A DNA stretch of 64,000 nucleotides from JAUIJL01 sp965366625 (GTDB lineage: Bacteria; Acidobacteriota; Thermoanaerobaculia; Multivoradales; J023), in contig CBDUGP010000035.1 in the NCBI GenBank assembly GCA_965366625.1, positions 1 through 64,000 on the forward strand, written 5' to 3'. Under the pieces are notes generated by a model. That model was not told the DNA's origin. It searched no databases and saw only the letters and a program-made list of their open reading frames with translations. Below, piece after piece: positions 23,699 through 32,372 of the stretch. Numbering within the stretch: the first letter of the stretch is position 1; every line of letters starts with the position of its first letter. A program made the translations under genes and the position numbers.

Positions 23699-25552
23699 GT
23701 GAGCGATTCTCGGGCCTTGCCCCATCTAGACGATCGAAGCCCGTGGCCGACTTTTTGCCTCATGGGTCTCTTGGGCACCTGGGTGTGCGGCTGGCTGGCG
23801 GGTCGAGCCCTGGTCGGCCGTTGGGTCTTGCCCGATCCGGTCGGCTTGTTTTGGTCGGATTCCGTGTGGCAGTGGGCTTGGCGCTATCGCGGCTCGGACT
23901 TCGGCACCGAGGCGGCTTGGACGGCTCTCGGAGCGTCGGCGGCCGGCTGGGTCTTGGCCGCCTTTCTCACCCTCTCGACCCGACCGCCGGCGGGCCGAGG
24001 CACGGGTCTGCACGGCTCCAGCCGTCCGGCCACGGCGGCGGAGCTGCGCCGTGCCGGCTTCTTTGCTCGTCGCGGGGTCTCGTTGGGCTTTTGGGGACGA
24101 CCCAGGGTGTGGTGGGGCAAAAAGAGCGGCCGGGTGATTCGCCACGGCGGTACGGAGCCCGTGTTGTTCCTGGGACAGACCCGGTCGGGCAAAGGGCAGA
24201 CCGTGGCACCCACCATGTTGTCGTGGGACGGGCCGATCTTCTGCGTGGACCTGAAAGGCGGCGAGCTCTTCCACCTGCTGGCCGGTGCCCTCGAACGGCG
24301 GGGCCACACGGTGATGCAAGTGGATCCCACGGACCCGCGGGCCTTGCGCTGGAATCCTCTGGACGAGGTGGAGCGCGGCCAAGGCGAGGTGATCGACCTC
24401 TTTCGGGTGGCGGAAAACCTTTTCGAGACCTCGTCGTCGGACGCCTCCATGGGTGGTTCCTTCAAACACTTCAAGGAGCGGGCGTCGGCGGTGACGGTCG
24501 GTCTGGCGTTGCACTGCATGTATCGACCGGGCGGTCGAGGCTCGTTGGCGGAGGTGCTCGACCTGGCGACCGTCGGGGACGAGGGCAAGGACGTGGCAGC
24601 CACCTTTCGACGGATCGCCGAAGCGGAGCACGATCCGCGATGCCACCGGGGCTGGGTGGACGAGTCGCAGCTGCCGACGAGCACCCATCCCCAGGTGCGA
24701 CGGCTGATGCTCGGTGCCACCCGCACCGCGCCCCAAGAGCTGCTGTCGGTGTTGTCGACGGTGCAGGGCGGCCTCAAAGCGTGGTTCGACGATCGCATCC
24801 GCTGGTCGACCGAGGTCTCGGAATTCTCGTTCCGGGAAACCCGACGCCGGGGCGGCCGACCCGCCGTCTTTCTCACGCTTCCAGCCCTCGATTTGGACGT
24901 GCTCGCCGGGTACGCGCGGCTTTTCACCTATTGGTTCGAGCGGTCCTACGGTCCGCGTTCCGGGCATGTGGACCACGCCCGATCCGGGGGCGAGCGGGTG
25001 CTCCTGGTGCTCGACGAAACGCCGCAGATGGGCCGGTCCAAGAGCGTGCCACGCATCTTGTCCTTGGGTGGGGGAGCCGGGGTGGTGACCTTGGTGACCG
25101 CCCAAAGCCTGTCCCAGCTGCGCTCGGTCTACGGACCGTCGGAATCGGTGTCGGCGGGCTGCCCGGTGTGGTGGGTGTCGTCCACCGAGGACGCGGTGCT
25201 CTTGCGGGAGCTGGAAGCCAAGCTGGGCCCGGCCACGGTGGCGCGCACGGAGGTCTCCCACACCGCGGGACGGAGCGGCTCGGTGACCCGACGTCGAGCC
25301 GAGCAACGGCGCCCGTTGCTGACCCAAGGGGAACTGCGGACCCTGCCCAAGGATCAGGCGCTGATTTTGGGACCGGGCCTGCATCCGATCCTGGCGAGCA
25401 AACGCTTGGCCTTCGAGGACCGTCGCACGGCACGGCTGCTGGGGCTGCGGCGTCTGCCGCGCCACGGTTTAAAGCGGCTCAGTCCAAAGCGCCGCGGTCC
25501 AAAGCGGACGGATCTGCTGCGGGGCGAAGCCGGTGGGGCGACGGCGCCGTGA
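23699..25552 (+). CDS. traG: VirD4/TraG-type conjugative coupling protein
   Basis: A 617-aa protein with a GTG start after GGGAG; a TTG 54 bp upstream is possible but lacks a site. Two N-terminal membrane segments (FCLMGLLGTWVCGWLAG and WTALGASAAGWVLAAFLTL) precede the ATPase domain. Walker A GQTRSGKGQT lies near residue 158 with FCVDLKGGELF after it, and Walker B VLLVLDETPQMGR near 435. A QSLSQLRSVYG sensor motif follows. Coupling proteins deliver relaxase-DNA to the type IV secretion channel at the inner membrane. It leads the operon and overlaps trbB by 4 bp. The C-terminal end is a basic Lys/Pro-rich tail with three near-repeats (GLKRLSPKR, RGPKR). Confidence 0.92.
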   Translation: MSDSRALPHLDDRSPWPTFCLMGLLGTWVCGWLAGRALVGRWVLPDPVGLFWSDSVWQWAWRYRGSDFGTEAAWTALGASAAGWVLAAFLTLSTRPPAGRGTGLHGSSRPATAAELRRAGFFARRGVSLGFWGRPRVWWGKKSGRVIRHGGTEPVLFLGQTRSGKGQTVAPTMLSWDGPIFCVDLKGGELFHLLAGALERRGHTVMQVDPTDPRALRWNPLDEVERGQGEVIDLFRVAENLFETSSSDASMGGSFKHFKERASAVTVGLALHCMYRPGGRGSLAEVLDLATVGDEGKDVAATFRRIAEAEHDPRCHRGWVDESQLPTSTHPQVRRLMLGATRTAPQELLSVLSTVQGGLKAWFDDRIRWSTEVSEFSFRETRRRGGRPAVFLTLPALDLDVLAGYARLFTYWFERSYGPRSGHVDHARSGGERVLLVLDETPQMGRSKSVPRILSLGGGAGVVTLVTAQSLSQLRSVYGPSESVSAGCPVWWVSSTEDAVLLRELEAKLGPATVARTEVSHTAGRSGSVTRRRAEQRRPLLTQGELRTLPKDQALILGPGLHPILASKRLAFEDRRTARLLGLRRLPRHGLKRLSPKRRGPKRTDLLRGEAGGATAP

Positions 25553-26559
25553 GCGACGCGCCGGTCGAGCCGGGGACCGATTCCGGCCTGCGCCTGCCCG
25601 ACGCCGTGGCCGACGCCTTGACGCCCGAGGTCGTGGGGCTGCTCGAAGACCCTGAGATGACCAACGTGAATCTCTGCCCGTCCGGCGCGGTGACCACCAT
25701 GCGCCGCGGTGGGGGCTGGCGGGTCGAAGCCTTGCCGCGCCTCAGCCAACGGCGCTTGGACTTGATCCTGGCGGCGGTGGCGGGATCCCTCGGCACGGTC
25801 AACGACCGCCGCCGGCCGATCACCCAAGGGTCGCTCTGCGGATCGCGGGTGCGGGTCACCGGCTTCGGGCCGAGCGTCGGCGACGGCCGGCGCAGCCTGG
25901 TCTTTCGCATCCAGCCGGCCCGGGCCTTGGAGCTCGACGAGTTGGTGGACCGGGGCATGTTGAGCGCATCGTGGGCGGAGATCCTGGTCGAGCGGGTGGC
26001 GTCGAACGGCACGGTGATCTTTGCCGGACCCACCAACAGCGGCAAAACCACCCTGGCGCGGGCGGTGCTGCGGGCCTACCTCGAGCGTCGGCCCTTGGAT
26101 CGGGTGGTGACCCTCGAGGAGCAAAGCCCGGAGCTGGCCCTCGACCGCGAAGCGGAAGCCGGCGGCACCGTGGGTGTGGGCGTGCTGCCCTTGGTGGCCC
26201 ACGCCGAGGGCAGCGACGTGGATTTGGAACGGCTGCTGCGGGCGGCTCTGCGCGCCAACGCCGACTCGGTGGTGGTGGGGGAGGTGCGCGGGGCCGAGGC
26301 CTACGTGCTGCTCCGGGCCCTGCGGTCGGGCCACCGTGGCTCGGTGGCGACCCTGCACGCCGGCTCGACCCGAGAAGCCCTGGAGCAGCTCGCCACCTTC
26401 GCGTCCGACGCCGGGGTGCGGGTGGACGCCCGGGCCTGGGCGGATTTGGTGGACGTGGTGGTGTGCCTGGACGAGCGGGACGGTCGACGGGAGGTGCTGA
26501 GCTTGGAAACGGTGTCGGTGGACGACGACGGACGATGGAAGACGCGGAGGATCGAATGA
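25549..26559 (+). CDS. trbB: TrbB/VirB11-type traffic ATPase
   Basis: A 336-aa protein with a GTG start inside the end of traG. An N-terminal domain (LTPEVVGLLEDPEMTNVNLCPSG type) is followed by the RecA-like domain with Walker A FAGPTNSGKTTLARAV (about 160), Asp box VVTLEEQSPEL, Walker B DSVVVGEVRGAEAYVLL and His box GHRGSVATLHAGS. VirB11 ATPases power pilus assembly and substrate transfer in the type IV secretion system. The much longer open frame reaching back to 22915 is antisense or out-of-frame material. Confidence 0.93.
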   Translation: MSDAPVEPGTDSGLRLPDAVADALTPEVVGLLEDPEMTNVNLCPSGAVTTMRRGGGWRVEALPRLSQRRLDLILAAVAGSLGTVNDRRRPITQGSLCGSRVRVTGFGPSVGDGRRSLVFRIQPARALELDELVDRGMLSASWAEILVERVASNGTVIFAGPTNSGKTTLARAVLRAYLERRPLDRVVTLEEQSPELALDREAEAGGTVGVGVLPLVAHAEGSDVDLERLLRAALRANADSVVVGEVRGAEAYVLLRALRSGHRGSVATLHAGSTREALEQLATFASDAGVRVDARAWADLVDVVVCLDERDGRREVLSLETVSVDDDGRWKTRRIE

Positions 26560-26921
26560 GGCGGATCGGACGGCATGGGACGGTGGAGAAGATGTTTTGG
26601 ATCTGGGTCTTCGGCTGGATCGTGGTGGGAGACCTCCTGGGAGTCAGCTCGTCGCCCAACTACAGCGCATTCGGGAGCGGCATCAACCTGATGAAGGATT
26701 TGATCGGCCTGGGCGCCGCGGCCTGCTTGGCGGTGGCCACGGCCAAGGGGGTGGAGCTGGCTCGGAGCCGTGGCAACGAGGGGTGGGGTGGATTCCTGAA
26801 GGCCTTCATCGTGGCCGTGGCCATGACCACCGTGTCGCTCGCGGGCGGTATCCCTTCCCTCGGCATCGCCGGAGCGGATACGGCAGCGACCTCCAGCCTT
26901 GAAGCGGGGAGCGGACGATGA
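26556..26921 (+). CDS. trbC: TrbC/VirB2-like pilin
   Basis: A 121-aa protein joined to trbB by ATGA. It has three hydrophobic stretches (FWIWVFGWIVVGDLL, LIGLGAAACLAVATAKG, LKAFIVAVAMTTVSLAGG) in the VirB2/TrbC style, where the first is removed or anchors and the last two form the pilin hairpin. The conserved Lys/Arg-containing turn between the two (KGVELARSRGNEGWGG) matches pilin topology. The assignment comes mainly from its place between trbB and trbD. Confidence 0.8.
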   Translation: MRRIGRHGTVEKMFWIWVFGWIVVGDLLGVSSSPNYSAFGSGINLMKDLIGLGAAACLAVATAKGVELARSRGNEGWGGFLKAFIVAVAMTTVSLAGGIPSLGIAGADTAATSSLEAGSGR

Positions 26922-27253
26922 GCGATCCGTCTCCAGCGAGCCGGGCCCATTCCAGTACGGTGGACCCCCTCGTGCTGCCGATCTACCGGGGTCTCTTGGT
27001 GACCCCCAAGCTCTTCGGGCTCTTTCCGTCGACCGCGGCGGCGGTGACCGTGCCGGCTGCCGGCTCAGCGGCCCTCTCCTTGTTGCTCGGAACGCCACCG
27101 ATGCTCGTCGCCCTGGTGTCCGTGGTCGGTTTGGTGGCCCTGTCGGCGGTGCTCCGAGGGCTGGAAGCGGGTCGGTCCGTACCCTGGCTGGAAAGCTTGC
27201 CGGCCCGCTTGCAGCCCAAACGGTGGGTGCCCCATCGGGAGCTCCGCCGATGA
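26918..27253 (+). CDS. trbD: TrbD/VirB3-like inner-membrane protein
   Basis: A 111-aa protein, ATGA overlap with trbC. It contains LVLPIYRGLLVTPKLFGL, the short cytoplasmic N-terminal motif of VirB3/TrbD, and two membrane segments between about 40 and 85. VirB3 works with the VirB4 ATPase in pilus assembly; the next gene is that ATPase. Confidence 0.8.
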   Translation: MSDPSPASRAHSSTVDPLVLPIYRGLLVTPKLFGLFPSTAAAVTVPAAGSAALSLLLGTPPMLVALVSVVGLVALSAVLRGLEAGRSVPWLESLPARLQPKRWVPHRELRR

Positions 27254-29724
27254 TCTCATTCGCGAGCCTTTTTCCGTCCCCGGACGAGACCTATCGACCC
27301 CGGGGTTTCGGACGCCGCGGCGTGGTGGCGGACCTGCTCGGCTTCGACGTGCCCTTAGGAGATCGGGTCTTGGGTCGTTCGGACCACGGTTTCGTGGCGG
27401 GGTGGTCGTTCGAGGGACCGGAGCTGGGGGTCGACGATGCGAGCCGCTCGGCGGCCGCCGCCCGGCGTTGGGCGTCGGCGTTCGAGAGCTTGCCCCCGGG
27501 CACGGTGGTCCATTGGGACGTCTCCCGCTACCGTCGACCGGCCCCGCGCCCCAAGCACCGTGGGGAATGCCCGCGGGGCGTGGCGGCCGCCCTCGACGCC
27601 GTGGCGGGCGTGCCGGAAGGTTTGGTGCAGCGGACCCGGGTCTTCGTCGGCCTGCACCCCGGAACCCGGGACTTCCTCGAGCCCGAAGCCGGCCTCGACG
27701 CCTTCGAGAGCGCGCTGGTGACCTTCGAGCGCTTGGCGTCCGACGCCGGGGTGCTGCGACGCCTGGAAGGGGAGGCGCTCTTTTCTGCCGCGGCCGAGGC
27801 CTGCCGCTTTCGCCGCTGTCGCCTCGACGTGCCCGACGGCGTGTATTTGGACACCGCCTTCGCCACGGACCGCATGGAGGTGGTGGATCGCAGCCTGCGG
27901 ATCGGCGACACCTGTTGGGCGGCGGTGGTGGTCCACGGCATGGCCGGAGCCCTGCGCACGGGTTTCGCGGAAAACGCCGTGCGTCGCACGGGTCGGCCCG
28001 TGCGTTGGGTGGCCCGGCTGGTGCTCGAAGACCGCAAGGGCTCGGAGCGGCGCATGGAGCAGCGGCGCTGGGGACATTTGATGTCGCGCCTGGACGGTCT
28101 CGAGGTGGCGGGGTTCTTCGCCTCGTTTTTCTCCCCGGGCGACCCGCGCAAGGCGGACCGCGACGATGTCGAGGATCGGGTCGCGCCCCTGCGCGACGAT
28201 TGCGACCGGGCGATCCGCGATCTCTTCGGCGGCCGGGTCTTCGGACTGGCGACCTACTTGGTCTGGGTCGGCGGGTCCGATGCCGCCCAGGCGGTGCGCG
28301 GTGCCCGGGAGGTGCGGGCGGAGCTCGAGCGGGTGGGTTTCGGGGCCGCGCTCGAAAGCGAGGACCGGATCGGGGCCTTTCGGGCGGGCCTTCCCGGCAA
28401 CGACACCGCGTTTTTGCGTCGACTTCAGATCCCGGTCTCGACCTTCGCCGGCTCCCTACCCCTGGGCAGCCCGTGGGTCGGCGAGCCCCGCTGCGGTCAT
28501 CCCAAGAAACCGCAGCTCGGCCCCCTGGTGATCTGCCGCACCCGCTACGACGAGCTGTTCGCTTTCGACACCTTCGGCGGCGCGGTGGCGGACGTGGGCT
28601 CGGCGGCGATCGTCGGACCCACGGGGGCGGGCAAGAGCGTGTGGCTGAACGCCATGCTGCTCGGCGCCCTGCGCTATCGCGAGGCCGAGGTCTTTTCCCT
28701 CGACCACGGCCGCAGCCAAACGGCCCTGGCCGCAGCCTTGGGCTCGGCTGCCGGCCGACGGGCCCTCGGCGAAGGGGCACCCCTGGCCCCGTTCGCCGAT
28801 CTGCAGGCCTCCGCCGTCGACGTGGCCGGCACCTTCGTGGCCGAGCTCCTGCACCAACAAGGCCTGGAGCCGTCGCCTCGCTTGCTCAACGCCGTCGGCG
28901 ACGGGCTCCGTCGCCTGAGCGCCCTGTCGAGACCCCTGCGCACCCTGGAGCAGGCCTCGGCCCTGATCCAGAGCCGCGAGGTGCGGGAAGCCCTGGAGGC
29001 CTTTCACGGCGACGGGGCCTATGCCGGATATCTCGACGGTCGGCCCGGACCCTCCGACCAGGTCCACCGACGCTTCCGCCTCTTCGAAATCTCCCGCCTG
29101 ACCGACCTCGATCCGCGGGTGCGGATCCCCACCTTCGTGCATCTCTTGGGCCGGATGGAGTCGGCCCTCGACGGCCGCACCCTACGGTTTTTCGCCGTGG
29201 AGGAAGCTCACGCCCTGTTCAAAAGCTCGCGCTTCGTCGACGGCCTGGATTCGGCCTTGAAACGTTGGCGCAAACGGCTGGGGGCCCTGTGGCTGGTGAT
29301 CCACGACGTGGCGTCGCTCTCCGACGGACCCCTCGGCCGGGCGGTCCGGGGCAGTGTGCCGACCCTGGTGCTCTTGCCCCATCCCCTGGCGGACGTGGAC
29401 GACGACGAGCGGGCGGGTTACGCCCGTTTGGGTCTGAGCGACGCGGAGATCGACAGCCTGGCCGAGGCCCGGCCCAAGCACGAATACCTGGTGCGCAAGG
29501 GGCGGGGCCGGTCGGTGTGGGTGCACCTACGCTTGAGCGAGTTGGAGCTGGCGCTGCTCGGTTGCGCCGGGGCGGAGAGCGACGCCGTGGAGCGTTTCGA
29601 GGCTGAGCACGGTGAGCGGTGGATCGGCCCGTGGGCCCGGGAGCTGGGCATCGACGCCCGGGAAATCGAGGCCTTTGAGCGGGTGATCCAGAGAGGTTTC
29701 CCACGCCCGAGGAAGGCGGCATGA
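27250..29724 (+). CDS. trbE: TrbE/VirB4-type transfer ATPase
   Basis: An 824-aa protein with the ATG at 27250 overlapping trbD. The N-terminal half (about 1-430) is the VirB4 CagE/TrbE domain (DRVLGRSDHGFVAGWSFEGP, PPGTVVHWDVSRYR). The C-terminal ATPase has Walker A IVGPTGAGKSVWLNAML near 455, FSLDHGRS, and Walker B LRFFAVEEAHALF near 645, with a following WRKRLGALWLVIHD sensor. VirB4 is the most conserved part of type IV secretion systems. The length is normal for the family. Confidence 0.95.
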   Translation: MISFASLFPSPDETYRPRGFGRRGVVADLLGFDVPLGDRVLGRSDHGFVAGWSFEGPELGVDDASRSAAAARRWASAFESLPPGTVVHWDVSRYRRPAPRPKHRGECPRGVAAALDAVAGVPEGLVQRTRVFVGLHPGTRDFLEPEAGLDAFESALVTFERLASDAGVLRRLEGEALFSAAAEACRFRRCRLDVPDGVYLDTAFATDRMEVVDRSLRIGDTCWAAVVVHGMAGALRTGFAENAVRRTGRPVRWVARLVLEDRKGSERRMEQRRWGHLMSRLDGLEVAGFFASFFSPGDPRKADRDDVEDRVAPLRDDCDRAIRDLFGGRVFGLATYLVWVGGSDAAQAVRGAREVRAELERVGFGAALESEDRIGAFRAGLPGNDTAFLRRLQIPVSTFAGSLPLGSPWVGEPRCGHPKKPQLGPLVICRTRYDELFAFDTFGGAVADVGSAAIVGPTGAGKSVWLNAMLLGALRYREAEVFSLDHGRSQTALAAALGSAAGRRALGEGAPLAPFADLQASAVDVAGTFVAELLHQQGLEPSPRLLNAVGDGLRRLSALSRPLRTLEQASALIQSREVREALEAFHGDGAYAGYLDGRPGPSDQVHRRFRLFEISRLTDLDPRVRIPTFVHLLGRMESALDGRTLRFFAVEEAHALFKSSRFVDGLDSALKRWRKRLGALWLVIHDVASLSDGPLGRAVRGSVPTLVLLPHPLADVDDDERAGYARLGLSDAEIDSLAEARPKHEYLVRKGRGRSVWVHLRLSELELALLGCAGAESDAVERFEAEHGERWIGPWARELGIDAREIEAFERVIQRGFPRPRKAA

Positions 29725-30806
29725 GCGGGCTATCGAATCACGAGACCTTGCGACGGCCGGGGCACCCCCTCCGCCGCCGGGGCTCAGAGGCGCGCGCCGT
29801 TTCGGTGATCCGTGTCGGGCAGGGCCGGGGCGCTGGTCACCGCCCCTGCTGCTCCGAGCCGGCGCCAATGCCCTCGCTTCGCCCCGGCTCTGGAGGGGCC
29901 GCCCCTCCGTCTACGTCGCGCTCAGCGGGAGGTAGAAGGCCCGGCCACCGGGTTGGAGCACTACCGAGAAAGATCCGACTGGTGATCGTGATCACCGTGT
30001 TGGGGATGCTCCTGGGACCCCTGGCGACGACGACCGCGCGCCGCGCCGAGGCTTATGTGGTGCCGGTGATCGACGGAGCCAATCTGGCGGAGCGCTTCTA
30101 CGAAATCATCCAGCGGGCCCTCCAGCTCGATATCGATTGGGAAACCCTCTGGCAGCTCTACGAGATTTGGGTGGAGATGCGGGCGGTGCTCGGCGAGCTG
30201 GAAAGCATCGACGAGGCCTGGGAAACCAACCTGGTGGCCTGGCTCGCCGCCGAGCTGGCGTCGGCCGGTCTCACCGTCGACGCGTGGGTCCTGGAGGTAT
30301 TGCTGCAAGACCTGGAGGAGGTATTGCTCGACGCTGCCGCGGGGGTGATCTTCGTGCAGGAAGGGGGCGGGGATTTGCTCGAAACCTATCCCGGTTTCTC
30401 CCTGGAGAGGGCGCCTGAGCCGTGGATCGAGGTGGAGGCGGCCGCGGCCGAGGCGACCCTCGAAACCCACCAAGCCCTGCTCGCCATGGTGGCGAAGGCC
30501 ATGGAGCACGGCAAGCACACGGCGGACGAGCGGGTGGCTGCGGAAGAGCTGCTCATGGAGTCCGACGGCATCTTGCAGACCCAACAGCTGAACGGCGTGC
30601 TCACCGCCGGGGTCGGGGACCTGCTGCAACAGCAGTCCTACCTGCTGGGCGCGTCGATCAACGCCCAGACCGTAGATTCCGCCCATCGGATCCACCGGGA
30701 GGGCCGCTATGCCGAGGCCCTCTTCCTTTGGATCACCGAGGGCAGCGACGAGGTGGTGGCCCTTCGGGGTGCCCCGGAATTCGAAGGCGGGAGCATGATC
30801 CCATGA
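29721..30806 (+). CDS. trbJ: TrbJ/VirB5-like protein with inflated N-terminus
   Basis: A 361-aa frame overlapping trbE. The recognisable protein starts near residue 83 with a signal peptide (RLVIVITVLGMLLGPLATTT), then VPVIDGANLAERFYEIIQRALQLD, a coiled-coil body and LQTQQLNGVLTAGVGDLLQQQ, typical of P-type TrbJ/VirB5 periplasmic proteins. Residues 1-80 are Arg/Pro/Gly-rich with no family likeness and contain a perfect GC hairpin in the DNA, as if a repeat had been inserted between the coupling start and the true signal peptide. The real start may be a GTG near 29982. TrbK, which usually follows TrbJ, is absent. Confidence 0.75.
   Translation: MSGLSNHETLRRPGHPLRRRGSEARAVSVIRVGQGRGAGHRPCCSEPAPMPSLRPGSGGAAPPSTSRSAGGRRPGHRVGALPRKIRLVIVITVLGMLLGPLATTTARRAEAYVVPVIDGANLAERFYEIIQRALQLDIDWETLWQLYEIWVEMRAVLGELESIDEAWETNLVAWLAAELASAGLTVDAWVLEVLLQDLEEVLLDAAAGVIFVQEGGGDLLETYPGFSLERAPEPWIEVEAAAAEATLETHQALLAMVAKAMEHGKHTADERVAAEELLMESDGILQTQQLNGVLTAGVGDLLQQQSYLLGASINAQTVDSAHRIHREGRYAEALFLWITEGSDEVVALRGAPEFEGGSMIP
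29892..29908. repeat. GC-rich palindrome inside the trbJ 5' region
   Basis: GGAGGGG/CCCCTCC arms with a 3-nt loop in the part of trbJ that does not encode recognisable TrbJ. It looks like an inserted palindromic repeat, though not one of the tnpA-linked REP copies. Confidence 0.45.
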
Positions 30807-31624
30807 GGCCCGACTACGATTTTCTGCCCTTCGAAAGCTTCGTCGGTGGCTTCATCGTGCATCGCGACGCCCTGGCGCTGATGCTGCGCAACCAGCTGGT
30901 GGAGGTGAGCCTGGCGATCCTGCTCCTGCACCTCGTGTGGTCGGGCCTGCAGGGGGCGGCGTCTCGGGAGACCCTGGGCCGGATCGTGGTCGGCCGTTGG
31001 CTGCTGCCGATCGTGCTCTTCCACTTCTACTACCTCGAGTATTTCGACGTGCTCGGGCCCCTGTCGCTGATGGTCGGGGCCCTCGGACCGGTGCTTTCCG
31101 GCTGGCAGGCGCTCAATCCCGTGGAGATCCTGGCCCAGGGGGTGGATTTCGGGGTGCGCATCTTCTTGGCCAGCACCCTGGTGCACGTGCTGCCGGGCTT
31201 CGGCGGCTCGGCCAAGATGTTCATGGTGCTGGTGGTCTTCGGAGCCCATCTGTGGGCGGCCTACCACGTGACCAAGCTGATTTTGGAAACGCTCATCCTC
31301 TACGTCGTCGGCCCCTTCGCCCTGGCCATGGGATTCAGCGCGTGGACCTTCGGCTCGATCAAGCGGTTTTTGAAGCTGTCCTACGAGCTGGGCCTGCGCA
31401 TCGTGCTCTACCACCTGGTGCTGCGGTTCGGCAGCGACGCCTTGGTGACCACGGTGCAGTGGATCGACAGCCAGGGCTTTTTCGCCTGGAAATCGGCCCT
31501 GATGGGCGGCGGCTTGGCGGTGGTCTATGCGCTCACCATCGTGGCGATCCCCGAGCGCTACGCCCGGGAGCTGGCAGACGGTCTGTTCGAGAGCTTCGGC
31601 AACCCGTTCATGGTGCGAGAGTGA
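30803..31624 (+). CDS. trbL: TrbL/VirB6-like polytopic membrane protein
   Basis: A 273-aa protein, ATGA overlap with trbJ. At least five to six membrane segments are evident (VEVSLAILLLHLVWSGL, WLLPIVLFHFYYLEYF, IFLASTLVHVLPGF, MFMVLVVFGAHLWAAY, LILYVVGPFALAMGF, ALMGGGLAVVYALTIVAI). The motif YVVGPFALAMGFSAWTFGSIKRFLK resembles the conserved cytoplasmic-loop region of VirB6/TrbL. It is shorter than typical TrbL (which often exceeds 400 aa), lacking the long C-terminal tail. Confidence 0.8.
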   Translation: MRPDYDFLPFESFVGGFIVHRDALALMLRNQLVEVSLAILLLHLVWSGLQGAASRETLGRIVVGRWLLPIVLFHFYYLEYFDVLGPLSLMVGALGPVLSGWQALNPVEILAQGVDFGVRIFLASTLVHVLPGFGGSAKMFMVLVVFGAHLWAAYHVTKLILETLILYVVGPFALAMGFSAWTFGSIKRFLKLSYELGLRIVLYHLVLRFGSDALVTTVQWIDSQGFFAWKSALMGGGLAVVYALTIVAIPERYARELADGLFESFGNPFMVRE

Positions 31625-31640
31625 CGGGGAGCGCAGGACG

Positions 31641-32372
31641 ATGAGCGATTCGACCCCGACCCCGACCCCGGCACCGGTCCTGGACCGAGACGCCCGCATC
31701 CGCGCCCTGGGGCTCAGCGCGCGCAACGACCGCTACAACGTGCTCGCGGCCCGTTGTCGTCGGTGGTGCGCGGCGGCGGCGGTGGCGATGTTGGGCTGGG
31801 CCGGGACCACGGTCCTTTGTCTCGAGATGTGGCGCCATCGCTCGGAGATTCGCACGGGTTACTTCGTGCTCAGTGACCGCGGTCTCGAGGCCCTGGGGCA
31901 GGCCCAGACCATCGAGCGCAGCCGTCCCGACGTGGTCCGGGGTTTCTTGGAGACCTGGGTGAGCGACGCCTTTCGGGTCACCGGCGACCTGCACGACCAA
32001 CGTCTGCGGCAGATGCAGAGCCTCTACCGCACCCAAGGCCAAGCCCGGGATCGGCTCAACGAATGGCTGGAAGCCGGGCGCAACCCCTACGAGCTGATCG
32101 AGCGGGGCGGCACGGTGGAGATCGATCGACCGTCGATCCGCATCCTGCCGGTGGACGCCGCCGCGGGCCAACAGACCGCGTGGCACGTGGAATTCGTGGA
32201 AATCGAGCGCGTGCCCGGCCGCCGGGCCCGATCGTGGGAGGTGCGCCTGACCGTACGGCTCGACTTCGAAGGCGACGCCCGAACCCGGGCGGAGGGACGC
32301 AATCCCTTCGGCATCTGGGTCCGGCGTCTGCACATGGAACGGTTCGTGATGGAAAAGGAGAAAGATCGGTGA
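31641..32372 (+). CDS. trbF: TrbF/VirB8-like bitopic protein
   Basis: A 243-aa protein with a GGACG/GGGGAG-type site. A Pro/Thr-rich N-terminal tail precedes one membrane segment (AAAAVAMLGWAGTTVLCLEMW, about 38-58) and a periplasmic VirB8 domain (GYFVLSDRGLEALGQ to RRLHMERFVME). The VirB8 fold scaffolds the secretion channel. It is coupled to trbG by GTGA. Confidence 0.85.
   Translation: MSDSTPTPTPAPVLDRDARIRALGLSARNDRYNVLAARCRRWCAAAAVAMLGWAGTTVLCLEMWRHRSEIRTGYFVLSDRGLEALGQAQTIERSRPDVVRGFLETWVSDAFRVTGDLHDQRLRQMQSLYRTQGQARDRLNEWLEAGRNPYELIERGGTVEIDRPSIRILPVDAAAGQQTAWHVEFVEIERVPGRRARSWEVRLTVRLDFEGDARTRAEGRNPFGIWVRRLHMERFVMEKEKDR

Noticed and set aside
22915..25548. Very long open frame (1214 codons) ending in VirB11
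   Set aside because: Only the part from the GTG at 25549 is real. The upstream part is out of frame with the coupling protein gene and has no domain likeness; it is open because of high GC.
27402..29606. 734-codon plus-strand frame inside trbE
   Set aside because: It is a Gly/Arg/Pro-rich shadow of the VirB4 gene. The trbE frame carries all motifs.
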